DNA of 64,000 bases from contig OY735224.1 in the NCBI GenBank assembly GCA_963457665.1, positions 49,950,811-50,014,810 on the forward strand, given 5' to 3'. Both the position numbers and the translations under genes were made by a program. Shown here piece after piece: positions 12,476-22,640 of the stretch (position 1 is the stretch's first letter; the number at the start of each line of letters is the position of its first letter). The stretch is from Thysanoteuthis rhombus. Its lineage: Eukaryota; Mollusca; Cephalopoda; Oegopsida; Thysanoteuthidae. The notes beneath the pieces were generated by a model that was given only the letters and a program-made list of their open reading frames with translations, had not been told where the DNA came from and did no database searches.

Positions 12476-13425
12476 CAACAAAATTGTTCGAATTCGCATT
12501 ATTCGATCTTTGATTTGACATCCTCGAATAAACCAAAAAGATAGTGAACAGGAAAAAGGTCAGCTTAAATAAATAGAGTGAAATTCACACTTTAATTCAC
12601 TCTGTTGCAGCATAAACTAAAGGAGAAGACTTTTCGGGCGGGGTTCAGGAAAATTGAGGGGGAAGGGGGAAAGTTTATTGATCCAAAAGAAAACCAGATT
12701 CACGAATCTCATACAGAAAACACTTTTTATCAACAGTAAAGAAATAATACAGACGGAGGTCTTTTCTTCGAAACGAACGAGGAAAATGCAGCAAGTATCA
12801 TTCTGTGCAACCTGTCAAATCATGGCATATGCGTTTTCACTTTGTCAGATGTCTTTTTACTGTTTTGAGGGTGACTCCTTGGCTTTGCTCCAGACGTCCG
12901 TGTCTGGATTAGCCTCCATGACCGTTTTCAATTATTCTGGATAATCGAGATGTTGTTTATAAACTCGCTTAAGTAACCTCCTCTCCAAAGGTAGAAAATA
13001 ATATCTTTTTCCAAAAATGAAAATAAAACATTTTTAGAGTATAGTAGAGTGCTCAGTAGACAACCGGTATGACCAGGAAAGTTATACAAAAAACACAAAC
13101 AAACAAAAAGAAGCATATATAAATGAAAAGGGGAGAACTTTTGCCATATTTGAAGGCTACGGTCATTCAATGGATGAATTAAAAAATACAAAACGAAAGA
13201 AAACGTGACAGTATTGAACGAGTAATGGAGGGGAAACATGTCAAAGGGATTTCTGAATGAAGAAAATTCAAATGACAAAAGAAAGAAAATAAGAAAAGAA
13301 AAAGTTTTGAAGATTAAAGGAAAAAAATCGGTTGCAGTCGTGTATATTGTGAGGTTGGGGGTGCCGAAAGGATATTTATTGAATATCGGGGATTTTGAAA
13401 GAACATTCCTGTACAAATATAAGAG
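12476..13425. other. Arm sequence; one unrecognised ORF at 12,654-12,944 (+)
   Basis: A 96-codon ORF (12,654-12,944) is also open in the right arm (62,327-62,617). It shows no domain, signal or family resemblance, contains six or seven Cys, and begins amid a G-rich stretch. Identity between arms is expected from the recent duplication, so it is not evidence of selection. The long minus-strand ORF covering 12,928-13,605 is largely a Phe/Ser/Leu translation of the purine tract and is not believed. Confidence 0.35.
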
Positions 13426-13429
13426 ACGA

Positions 13430-13960
13430 AAAACAAGAGAAATGAAGGAAAGAAAGAAAAAATAATTCAGAAGAAAGAAAGAAAAAAAGATAGAAAAAAA
13501 AAATGAAGCACTCAAAGACAAAAGACAGCCACGTTTCAAAAGGAAGAAAAAATGGAAGAAAGAAAGAAAGACAGACAGACAGGCAAAATAAATGAAGAAG
13601 GACAAAGAGAAAGAAAGAAAGAGAGAAAGAAAGGTAAAAAAGAGAGATCATTAGAGAAAAAGAAGAAAACAAATGAATGAAAAAGACAAATGAGAAGTCA
13701 AAAGAAACAAAAAAATAAATGGAAGAAAAGAAAAAAGAAAGAAAAAACACAGATCATCACTTAGGCATGAAGAAAATGAAGGAGAGAGAGAACTCACAAT
13801 TCAGTTCCAAATAGGAAGAAAGAGAGGAAAAAGAAAATGAGTTTGTAAAAAAAAGGGTGGAAGAAAGTAAAAAGAAGCAAGATCGTCATGAAGAAGAAAA
13901 TATTGAATGAAAAAAAAAAACGATAATTTGAATGAGAGAAAGAAAAACTAGAAAGCACTC
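13430..13960. repeat. Long polypurine (GAAA-rich) tract
   Basis: More than 500 bp are almost entirely A and G on the plus strand, with GAAA/GAAAGAAA units. The right-arm counterpart (61,200-61,850) is pyrimidine-rich on the plus strand and has expanded CTTT and CT runs. Tracts like this can form triplex DNA. Apparent long ORFs on either strand are composition artefacts. Confidence 0.9.
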
Positions 13961-14364
13961 AGAGAGCGCTTACTTCTGCCAAAGCCATAAACTAACTTGA
14001 CACCCAAATGAGAATGTTCAAAAATGAAAAATAAGGGAAACAGTTTGAAATGTGCAAATCTTAACTTACTTCCCTTAAAATCTGAATCTATCACCTTGAT
14101 TAGCTTCTTTTTTCAGCTTTTCCCCTGCAAAATGAAGAACATATCTCCAAGTCGAAAATGACTCCCTGGGTCCGTTCTCGAATTTTTAGCGATTTTCCCC
14201 CGGCACTATTAGTACAATAGCTACTAGAGCCCACCAGAGTGTTGCTTCGGCACCCCCTGTACAAAAGAAAAATCCAAGATATATGAACGAGATAATATAC
14301 ATTCCCTAAACTCCCAAAAGGTTGCTACCCTCCCCAGTTAACATTTGTCACTTCAAAAAAAAAG
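13961..14364. other. Arm sequence without recognisable feature
   Basis: Shared with 60,800-61,190. Nothing is recognised. Confidence 0.5.
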
Positions 14365-14607
14365 TTGTTTTTTTTTATTTGTTCGATATTGAGAAAAAAT
14401 TCAGGAAATAGCGAGTGTTATGTCAGTTCCAGCATCGGAAAGTTTAGATCAGCACCTCCTTTTCACGAAATGCCTTTGAAATTCATTGAGAACTTCAAGA
14501 AATATTGTGTGGACCCTAAGTCGTATTATCAATTAGGCACAATCGGCACAGTACCTTGGGCCTACGAAAATTTGGTGCCTACTAAAAGTATATTTCGAAC
14601 CGTTTAA
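14365..14607 (+). CDS. Small unrecognised ORF (80 aa), open in both arms
   Basis: The 80-residue product has no recognised domain, signal peptide or membrane helix. It ends with a compact stretch (MPLKFIENFKKYC, then PKSYYQLGTIG and PWAYENLVPTKS) that looks less repetitive than its surroundings. The right arm has the same protein with a six-residue N-terminal extension (60,539-60,799, minus). It starts right after a T-run and has no conserved neighbours. It could be a leftover exon, a transposon remnant or chance. Confidence 0.25.
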   Translation: MFFFICSILRKNSGNSECYVSSSIGKFRSAPPFHEMPLKFIENFKKYCVDPKSYYQLGTIGTVPWAYENLVPTKSIFRTV

Positions 14608-15764
14608 GAAATTTGAATATTATAAGATAATAGAAATATTTCTGTACCTTGCAAAAATGAATCAACATAGCCCGCGTGTGTACTAGAACTAATTATCTGA
14701 AAAATTATCTAATATTATCTTATCCACAAATAAAGATATTTTATCGAGAATTATCTTCTTTGAAAAAAAAAAAAAAGGATCTTTCATCTAAAATTATCTA
14801 GAAAATACCTACGCAAGATTCGGGCATTATTCGTCCCAAAATGTCTCAAAAGAAGCTTTTTTTGAAAAAACAAAAATAGGAATTTTTAGATGGTGTCTAG
14901 CGGTGCCTTCATACAAGTATCCAAGGTTGTCGCCCTGGAAATGTGACCAAGGGCGCCCAGATACACACTTACACACACACACACACACACACACAGAAGA
15001 ATCTGTAGCCCACATGGCTGGGTAGTCGGGTAGGTAGTTCGTGGGGCTACGGTGATTCAATATACATTTCAGAACATTAATGAGACCCTGATCTTATCAA
15101 TGTCCAGGGCCCCTGAATGCCTCTATCCGGCCCTCTATGGGAAAACAAACAAAGTTGAATACATATAGCTCTCTCAACTTCATAGGTAGAGGTGAACAAA
15201 GAAAGTGTTTTGAAAAACATGAACGGAATTCAATGTTTTGCATAATGGGACGGAACGAAATCGGGAAAAAAATCGGTGACATGCTTAATACAAAGATCAA
15301 ACATAGAACTCAATCATTCATCCCGTTGAAATCATCTTGGGGGTCAAATCCGGGTTCAGAAAAATAAATAATTGTTCAAAGAATATCTTTGTATGTAAAG
15401 ATATGTACGTGTTTTATTCAATTCAATCACTTAAATCTCTGACGTTCATAAAAAGAGATCTCTACACTCATCGTATTGTTAGGTTTTCTTGTTCTGCCAT
15501 TCCGTTTTTGTAATCCTTTACAGTTTACCACGTTCATTCCATTTTCGCCATTCTACATTTTTTATCGTCTCAAAAATGTTCTATCTCACATTATTTACTT
15601 ATTTTGAATTTCCGTGACAGACAATCGCTTTTTATTTGTTTTTTTGGTTTGCTTTAGCAGGGAATGAATTTTGATATGGATTTTTCTTAGTGAGAGATTT
15701 TTTTTCTTCTTTTTTTTTAAATGCTTTTATGTATAAAGTGACGTTCGATCAGACTGACATGGGT
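14608..15764. other. Arm sequence; only a (CA)n run
   Basis: AT-rich arm DNA shared with 59,410-60,538. It contains a (CA)n run at 14,971-14,995 and a small ATTATC-rich stretch near 14,690-14,800 (repeated TTATCT words). A 76-codon ORF at 15,137-15,367 shows no family resemblance. No gene is supported. Confidence 0.5.
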
Positions 15765-15870
15765 CGTCGTGTGGTTTCAAGTCACGTCTCCGTAAAGATC
15801 ATTATGTTGCTTTTGCAACATATCCAGCCGATTGCCATTTTAGTTTTCTAACTGTTTCTACGATACCTTA
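15765..15870 (-). pseudogene. Short LINE RT fragment
   Basis: The stretch with GCAACATATCCAGCCGATTGCCATTTTAGTTT is a diverged copy of the WAGHVAR-coding part of the LINE, in reverse. Counterpart at 59,290-59,410. Confidence 0.6.
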
Positions 15871-16449
15871 ACATTAATCTCCAGATGGGTAGAAAAGTCG
15901 GATTTTGTCTCTGGGGACCACGGAGATCATGATATATATATTCACCATGTATATTTTTAAACATGATCTCCTTCTTTGTTAATGCTCTTGATTCAGTGGT
16001 GAATACTAATCACATAGATCGAACATCACATGGTGAACAAGTATAATACCCATCATAAACGACGATATTATTACGCGTGGATAAATCATGAACATATAAT
16101 TTGTTTTATTACACGATTAATATTTCTGTTTTTTTTTGGGGGGGGGTTGCAAACCAAGAAAATAGCTGAATTGATTCTACAACAATGGTAGTAAATTGAT
16201 TCCAACAGCAGTCACCCACTTAATACCGGCGAAGGTGCACATACAGACGCAAAATAGGTTGCTGCTGGGAAAGAGCAGCAGCCATTTTGTATCGGTGTAT
16301 TCGCAGTATTCCAGTCCTTTTTTGCATCTGTTTGAGCGTGACAGGAAAGCAACAAACAAACAAAATATCTTATATAATAATACATTTCAGATTAAAATTC
16401 AGCAGATAACTACGTTCAAGGAAGGGGACATATGTATACATATATGTAT
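15871..16449. other. Arm sequence without supported gene
   Basis: Shared with 58,711-59,290. A 110-codon ORF at 16,196-16,528 is open in both arms but its last third is SINE sequence, so it is not believed. The T- and G-run at 16,128-16,147 is a simple repeat. Confidence 0.5.
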
Positions 16450-16662
16450 TCTAGAAACGGACATACTTGGTCCGACAGAGGGAGTCATAAATCGCTTTAT
16501 ATTATATAGAAACTTGTTACACGGTTAATATAAGTCTCAATTTAAACAAGGTAAATAGAATAAACAATTGAAGAGAATGGTGCTGCTACAGGAATCGAAC
16601 CTGCGACCGATATGGTGGCTTTTTCAGCATACTGATGCACTGATCGTGCTAAACAGCCATTG
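16450..16662 (-). repeat. tRNA-derived SINE (type 1), copy 2
   Basis: Minus-strand copy. The head (16,580-16,662) carries box B GGTTCGATTCC and a box A-like TAGCACGATCAGTGC, with AGCAGCACCA at its end. GCTGTT and AGCAGC can pair like an acceptor stem. The body runs to TCTAGAAACGG at about 16,450. It lies head to head with copy 3, about 85 bp away. Confidence 0.78.
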
Positions 16663-16747
16663 GGATTGCAAGGCCAAATAACTAAGAAGAGAATAAACGA
16701 GATGAGAATTTGAGTTGAAAGCAGTTATTTGACCTTTGCATTACCGG

Positions 16748-17064
<317 letters not shown>

Positions 17065-17261
17065 GAAAAAAATGATGTTCATTTAATCCTGTTGTTTGCT
17101 TAAAATAATTTCACAAAAATCAATACCTTTGTTTACCTGGAAGGTACCCAAATAAAGGGAAGGATGCTTCAATCATATCTGAATATCTCAATATAAAGCT
17201 TCACAACCGTAACATTTTACGATATTAGTATGTAAACAAAATAAATAGAATAAATAAATAT

Positions 17262-17265
<4 letters not shown>

Positions 17266-17318
<53 letters not shown>

Positions 17319-17320
17319 TT
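17266..17320. repeat. (AT)n microsatellite
   Basis: AT run with a central ATAC; counterpart at 57,858-57,913. Confidence 0.95.
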
Positions 17321-17713
17321 ATAATGAGTAAAGATTTTTTCGATAGTTTATTACAGATTGTACCCTTTGTTTTGCTTGACAAAGACTTTCAGGTAGAACA
17401 GTATGTACAATCAGTAATGAACCATTGGGAAATCTTTACTTATTTTATAACCGCTCTGCTGGTGGTATTGAGCACTTTCTAAGAATGACAATCTACTAAA
17501 TGCATTATTACATATACCCACGCTTGTTGTACTATAAATCTTACAAACACCTTCACATAAGAGATATTCTGGGATGAAAAAAAAATTGTGTCAAAATTGT
17601 CAATTATCGTTTACAATACTTTATCTCATAGATATATAAAAAATAATGAAAGACAGGGCTGGTTAGTCTATCAATAGAAACTGTCACCCAACTACTGCTT
17701 TTGTCAGCATGCA

Positions 17714-17914
17714 GTGTTTGGGGATGATCAATTGAAATTTGGAAAAAACGTAGATAAACAAGATAATTCTATCACATTTTGCTGGATCAGTAAAAGTCTA
17801 GATTTTCTAAAAACAAGGATGGACACAACCGGGCACAATCTAAGGCAACAATTTAGCATAAACTTACATAATAAATTGAGACCCATCCTCACTGAAACCT
17901 ATTTTGAGGGGTAA
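17714..17914 (+). CDS. Small unrecognised ORF (66 aa), identical in both arms
   Basis: The 66-residue product (GDDQLKFGKNVDKQD near the start, HNLRQQFSINLHNKL near the end) has no recognised domain. No difference from the right-arm copy (57,264-57,464, minus) was seen over its length. Sequence continues open upstream in frame for only a short way. It could be a small exon or a transposon remnant. Evidence for expression is absent. Confidence 0.25.
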   Translation: MFGDDQLKFGKNVDKQDNSITFCWISKSLDFLKTRMDTTGHNLRQQFSINLHNKLRPILTETYFEG

Positions 17915-18184
17915 CTTTCCAAAATGAGAAAAATCTTTTTTTGTAGACATACTAAAAAGTAATGGTTTAATTTTCAGCCCTCTAGTTCCAGCGTCGGAGC
18001 CTAGACGGATGATTCTTACATGGAAAGCCAACTAGTCAGCCAGACCGGATTAAAAACTGAAGAAACTTATGCTGATAGTTTTGGTGACAGTTTTCGTTTA
18101 CAGTTTCTGATAAGAAGGCAATGATTAGAAGAGAGGAGTGAAATTTAGGTTTCTTCAAATATTCATTAGTTAGACAAACCTGCG

Positions 18185-18350
18185 TTATGAAATTTGTGCA
18201 AATTCGTGCAATTTGTGCAAATTTCTGCTAAAACCTCATATCCTGCAATTCGTGCCAATTTCTGCAATTTGTGAAAATTTGTGCAATCTGTGAAAATTTA
18301 CGAAATGTGTGCAGATTTGTGCAATTTGTGAAGTATATGCACACTGAATG
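18185..18350. repeat. Short ~11-bp tandem repeat
   Basis: Repeats of ATTTGTGCAAA/ATTTCTGCAA form a small degenerate array. The right arm (56,825-57,000) has the same array with a slightly different number of units. Confidence 0.75.
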
Positions 18351-18699
18351 ATTGTGCAAAGCAAAACTTGAAATGGTTTAAAAATAATTTGGTACACTTA
18401 TCTCTCTATGCTAATAAAACTCTTTCGGCAAGATTTTATTTGATGAAAGTAGGATTGCTTTGAACGGAGTAACATATTTACTCAAGATTTTATTCTGTAA
18501 TTTGAATTACTTTTTAGTTCATTTGGAAAGAAGTAATATTGTCAGAAAAATTCTTTGAAAGCAAATTTTCAGTTTACCCGAATTCTGGATTTTCCCTCGG
18601 GTGTAAAAAAAAAAGGGAGGCGGGGCTTAGTGTGAAAGAAAGAAGTAAGCCTTGTATGAATATATGATTTTAAAGAATACTGGTGCATAATTGTGTAAT

Positions 18700-18711
18700 G
18701 AATACTCCCAT
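18700..18711. repeat. Target-site duplication, LINE left side
   Basis: GAATACTCCCAT occurs here and again at 19,648-19,659, on the two sides of the LINE. The right arm has it once (56,449-56,460, reverse strand). Confidence 0.92.
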
Positions 18712-19647
18712 CATCATCATCATCATCATCAGTCTTTTAGCGTCCGTCGTTGGACATAGACCTTCCCCAGGATTTGCCACACTTCTCTATCATGGGCGTC
18801 ACGGAGCCAGTACTTCCTGAACTTATCTAGCTCGTCTCTCCATCTAACATTTTGCCGGCCTCGGTTGCGCATGTGGTCTCGGGGAATCCATGTTGTGAGT
18901 CGAGATGTCCATCGATTGTCAGCCATTCTTGCAACATGGCCAGCCCACCGCCATTTGAGATTTTTTATGGCTTCTATGATGTCTCTAACTCTTGTCTTTT
19001 CCCGGATGTGTTGTGCTGTTTTGTGGTCTCTCCATGTGAGGCCCAGCATTATTCTTTCATGTGCACGTTGCATGGTTCTCAGCTTACGGGTCTGTTTCTT
19101 GGTTAAGTTCCATGTTTCAGCTCCATAAGTGACTATTGGGAGGATGCATTGGTTATACACCCTTCTCTTTAGGATTAATGGGATCTTATTATTTTTGAAG
19201 GTTGAGCTAGCTCTGCCAAAGGCTTGCCATCCTAGTGTGATTCTTCGCTTGATTTCTTCTTCTTTTGAGGGTCTCATGGAGATTCGTTGCCCTAGGTAGA
19301 TGTAGTGGTCTACTTTCTCGAGTTCTGTGTCCTCGATTTCGATCTTAGTGTTCTTATCTCCAATGTGGTTGTTGCACATGATCTTCGTCTTGCTGAAGTT
19401 CATGTGTAGGCCAACTTTCTTGCTCTCCTCATTTAGTTCATCTATCATTAGTTGGAGGTCATGTAGGTTCTCTGCGAAAAGGGCTATGTCGTCAGCGAAT
19501 CTGAGGTTGCTCAGATACTCGCCGTCTATTCTAATTCCTTTACTCTCCCAGTCTAGCCTTCTGAAGATCATCTCGAGGCAGGCTGTGAAGAGTTTAGGTG
19601 AGCTGGTATCACCTTGTCTTACTCCTTTCTGGAGCTGGAAGGGGTCC
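18712..19647 (-). mobile_element. 5'-truncated LINE, insertion present only in the left arm
   Basis: A 936-bp insertion flanked by a 12-bp target-site duplication. Its 3' end is an (ATG)n-type repeat (CATCATCAT at 18,710-18,731 on the plus strand) in place of poly(A). The empty site is preserved in the right arm. This is a direct record of a retrotransposition after the arms were formed, or polymorphic between them. Confidence 0.95.
18729..19647 (-). CDS. LINE reverse transcriptase, C-terminal ~306 residues
   Basis: The product is the second half of a non-LTR retrotransposon RT, which copies the element's RNA at the nicked target. It starts inside the RT domain at FQLQKGVRQGD. The catalytic motif is FADDIALFAE, with FADD where YADD is more usual. 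SKTKIMCN and YGAETWNL follow, then the C-terminal RWAGHVARMADNRW region and a natural end at LGKVYVQRRTLKD. No stop or frameshift interrupts it, consistent with recent insertion. The open frame also runs past the junction to 19,715 into flanking DNA. The endonuclease and the 5' half are missing, so the copy is dead on arrival. The form resembles RTE-like or related clades but the clade cannot be fixed from this part. Confidence 0.9.
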
Positions 19648-19659
19648 GAATACTCCCAT
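19648..19659. repeat. Target-site duplication, LINE right side
   Basis: Second copy of GAATACTCCCAT; see 18,700-18,711. Confidence 0.92.
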
Positions 19660-20236
19660 AAGTTGATTGTAAATAGCTGGAGTAATGCTGGGAAGAGGAG
19701 AGTATCGCTCTTCACAGGTCGGTTGAGTTCGTAAGAAGCTTTTAGAACTATTAAACATCTTTAAAATGCTACCGTCGAATTTGAAACTGCAAACCATTGG
19801 CCAAGTTGAAGTTGTTCTCCACAGCGTTAACCCTTTCCTTCCTTTGCAGTGGAATCTTTGCCGAACATGAGATTATAGATATCACAGTTTCAAATACAGA
19901 ATGGGACAGCAAAAGCAGACCTGTTTTTCTGTTTTTCTGTTTTTTTTTGTTTTTTTTTGGTGTATTCGAATATTCCTGAAGAGAGCGGACCTAACTTTGC
20001 GAGCATGAACAGACCCTCCCCGCTGGGTTGCCCTGGTCGGCAGTGTGACACCATGAAGTGAGCTTCTCTATTGTTTGAGAGTCACATTCACAACTGCCAA
20101 CCCTGTCCATTCTTCGCATCTTTTGAGAGGGGTCTTTGGCAGAACATTGAACAAGCCATGTCGGGCACTCTCTCAACCAATCGTCTGAATTTGGCTCACT
20201 ACAACTGTTGACAGTTTTCGTTGACTGTTTCTAAAG
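19660..20236. other. Arm sequence; 61-codon Cys-rich ORF at 19,991-20,176 (-)
   Basis: The minus-strand ORF at 19,991-20,176 has seven Cys in 61 residues (including CECDSQ and VCSCSQS). The right arm has the same ORF at 55,936-56,121 with one residue changed. No signal peptide is present, so a secreted peptide is not supported. On the plus strand, a hydrophobic stretch at 19,797-19,880 looks like a signal peptide but begins at TTG and has no ATG. Confidence 0.3.
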
Positions 20237-20295
20237 CACACACGCACACACATATTCAAACACACACACACACACACACATACACACACATACAA
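20237..20295. repeat. (CA)n microsatellite just before an ORF start
   Basis: CA repeats stand where other family members have their conserved upstream block. The counterpart at 55,803-55,878 is of different length. Confidence 0.95.
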
Positions 20296-20310
20296 GAAAA
20301 ACAGTCCAAC

Positions 20311-20834
20311 ATGGGCAACAAAACAAGCCAGCCAACTGAACCATCTGCAGCATCAAAAACAGTCGAAGTGGCCATTACCCCCTTCATCATAGAGGTGGGT
20401 AAGGACCCACCGATCGCTATGAATCCTCTAACGTGCACGCTAGATATTGAGAGACCGTTGCCAGGCGTAGAGGGAGCCTCAACATTCGTTGCTACTGTCC
20501 TACCGATGGTAGAGGCTCTGTCTCATCTGGTGAACATCGGTCAACTATCACCCAGGATTGAGGAAGCCTCAACACCTACCATAGCGGAAGCTAATCAGGT
20601 TCATCTTCCTGGTCCAATATTTCCTGGCAACGTTTCAGCCGTGGACAAAAATTGTAGGATGAAACGAAAGGTGTTCAATCTTCAACTTTCTTGGCGTTGG
20701 TGTTTGCCATTACATTTGCATTCACTATAATTTTGGCCATTACAGCTACTCCATATGCCCTGATTAGTGGCATTATAAGTATGATAGCTATGTATTGGTG
20801 TGTTGGCTTATCTTTCACTCCATCATTGAACTAA
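20311..20834 (+). pseudogene. Small two-TM membrane-protein family, copy 2 (one-base frameshift)
   Basis: Begins MGNKTSQPTEPSAAS. A Gly at position 2 with Ser at 6 fits an N-myristoylation motif, but sister copies start MSNK, so this is not a family trait. The N-terminal ~110 residues are rich in Pro, Ser, Thr, Glu and Val, followed by a basic RMKRK and a hydrophobic C-terminus. A lost T in the run at about 20,687 shifts the frame just before the first hydrophobic segment. Without that, the frame would continue to TAA at 20,832. The right-arm copy keeps this T but has a different, later frameshift. Directly downstream are 3' flank and 114-bp minisatellite units. Confidence 0.65.
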
Positions 20835-21079
20835 GGGAGTGCTTGAGTTTTTTTCTGAAAATTGTGAATCTTGACTTGAAAATACGGATGTTTGTTTTTC
20901 TGAGCGTGTCAATGTTGTGATAAAAATGGAATTGTCAATGATGTCTATTATATATGTCTCTTTTTTTGCCTTTGAAATTAGGATCATGTTTTCGAGAAGC
21001 CTGCCGTATTGAACCTGGCATTATTCCATGGGAGTTTATTGCGTTTACAGGAAGCCTGTCAGATTAAAAATGACGATGG

Positions 21080-21657
21080 TCTCGTCATTAACTTTTTCGT
21101 CTTTGGGGGGAAGCCAATGGAATTGAACAAATAGTCCGTGAGACTTAATTTCGTTTTGGGGAACCTGTGACACTGATATTCACGATGGTCTCTTCAAGAC
21201 TCTTTTCGTTTTCGGAAGGAAACCAGTGAAATTGAACCTGAAAATAGTCTGTGAGACTTTATTTTGTTTCCAGGAAGTCTTTAAGACTGATATTCACAAT
21301 GGTCTCTTCAAAACTCTTTTCATTTCCGGGAGGAAGCAAGTGAAATTGAACCTGTAAATAGTCTATGAGACATTATTTCGTTTCCAGGAAGCCTTTAAGA
21401 CTGATATTCATAATGGTCTCTTCGAGACTCTTTTCGTTTTCGGGAAGAATCCAGTGAAATTGAACCTGAAAATAGTCTGTGAGACTTTATTTCGTTTCCA
21501 GGAAGCCTTTAAGACTGATATTCACAATGGTCTCTCCGAGATTCTTTTTGTTTTCGGGAGGAAGCCAGTAAAATTGAGCCTAAAAAACATCTGTGAGACT
21601 TTATTCTGTGTCCAGGAAGCCTTTAAGACTGATATTCACAATGGTTTCTCGGAGTGA
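21080..21657 (-). repeat. 114-bp minisatellite, five units
   Basis: About five units of the same 114-bp minisatellite that forms the large array at 27,040-36,720, here in the reverse orientation. It lies right after ORF copy 2. The counterpart at 54,430-55,015 has the same number of units. Confidence 0.9.
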
Positions 21658-21659
21658 AA

Positions 21660-21940
21660 TTGAAAGCCAGGGAAATTAAACCTAGTGTTGATCACAGGGA
21701 TAAAACTAACCTGTCTCACAAAAGTGTAAAGCTAATTCATGTTCCTGTCAGTGGGTGAACAATCCAACGCTTGGTAAATTCTGCTTTGCAATGATAAGAA
21801 GAGCCGACATCGAAGGATCAAAAATCGACGTCGTTACGAACACTTGGCCGCCACAAGCTAATTATCCCCGTTGTAACTTTTCTGACACCTCTTGGCAGAA
21901 TTGAGCCAGGCCTAAAATGGTCTAAACAGAGCTCTTCAGC
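21660..21940. other. Arm sequence without recognisable feature
   Basis: Connects the 114-bp minisatellite with a single ~105-bp monomer. Includes CGACGTCGTTACGAAC and other GC-richer words; no gene is seen. Counterpart at 54,195-54,430. Confidence 0.45.
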
Positions 21941-22215
21941 TTGGAAACCAATGTTTTTAAAGTTTCTTCAGTAATTTTCAGTGGAAATCTAAATGGCAAT
22001 GGGCTTGTCATGTTGCAAGAATGGCACACTCCCGATGGACATCACGATTTGCCCCATGGATCTCAAGAGATCACATACACAACCGAAGGAGGCTGGCAGA
22101 ATAGAAGATGAAGTGACGAACTAGAGAAATTCAGAAACTATTGACTTCGCCACACCAATGATAGACAGGAGTAGCGAATCCAGGGAGTAATGTTTTCATC
22201 CAACCACGGACAGTA
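21940..22215 (+). pseudogene. ~105-bp monomer followed by a LINE RT C-terminal fragment
   Basis: 21,910-21,990 is a diverged single copy of the ~105-bp minisatellite monomer (GCCTAAAATGGTCTAAACAG). From 21,990 the plus strand encodes a broken LINE C-terminus: KWQWACHVARMAHSRW, then WISRDHIHNR and later DR followed by WL-like remnants. It matches the 18.7-kb LINE in protein but is much more diverged. Counterpart at 53,885-54,195. Confidence 0.7.
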
Positions 22216-22219
22216 AGAG

Positions 22220-22640
22220 AAATGGAAATATCATTTCATCAAAAATCACTTCCCAATGACTCTATGGTATTTATTAGATATTGAATTACTAAACTATCTT
22301 ACAATACTCAAATAAAATTCACAAGCAATTTTCTTTCTTTTTTTTTAACAATCCTTTATAATCATTGTACAATGATTTAGAAGCGTATACTTCGAAAACA
22401 AAATTCAACTTGGAATCTTCCCCCCTACCTCCAAATGTAAGAATAAGAGGGAATAATGGATGAGATCTGCGTTTAGCCTTTTCCCTGGAGTTAGACCCCG
22501 ATTCAAAGTTGTTTTGTTTCCTACAAGAGTTCAAAGATAAGTCAGTGTTTCATCAGTCAATGATGAACCACGACCCCACCCAACATACACCGTCAGGCTG
22601 AGTTCACGCTTCTACGACAGGGAATCCCATTTCGGGCTTT
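22220..22640 (+). repeat. LINE-associated conserved tail block, copy A
   Basis: Shared with 24,300-24,740 and with the reverse complement of 41,840-42,230. All three follow a LINE RT end. Common words include CACTTCCCAATGAC, ACAATGATTTAGAAG, TTTTCCCTGGAGTT and GATAAGTC-GTGTTTCATCAGT. It may be the 3' UTR of a second LINE family. In the right arm this block is cut off by a deletion at about 53,692. Confidence 0.7.

Noticed and set aside
12928..13605. 225-codon minus-strand ORF rich in Phe, Leu and Ser (and its right-arm partner at 61,657-62,343)
   Set aside because: Largely a translation of the polypurine/polypyrimidine tract; no start context, domain or conservation beyond arm identity.
16196..16528. 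110-codon ORF conserved in both arms
   Set aside because: Its C-terminal third is the 3' body of a SINE, so the frame is accidental.
18852..19128. Plus-strand ORFs over the LINE, also repeated at 45,429, 46,668, 47,889 and 49,445
   Set aside because: They are antisense shadows of the LINE RT C-terminus.
19797..19979. ORF resembling a signal peptide followed by an acidic region
   Set aside because: The start is TTG, there is no ATG, and it runs into a T-rich simple repeat.
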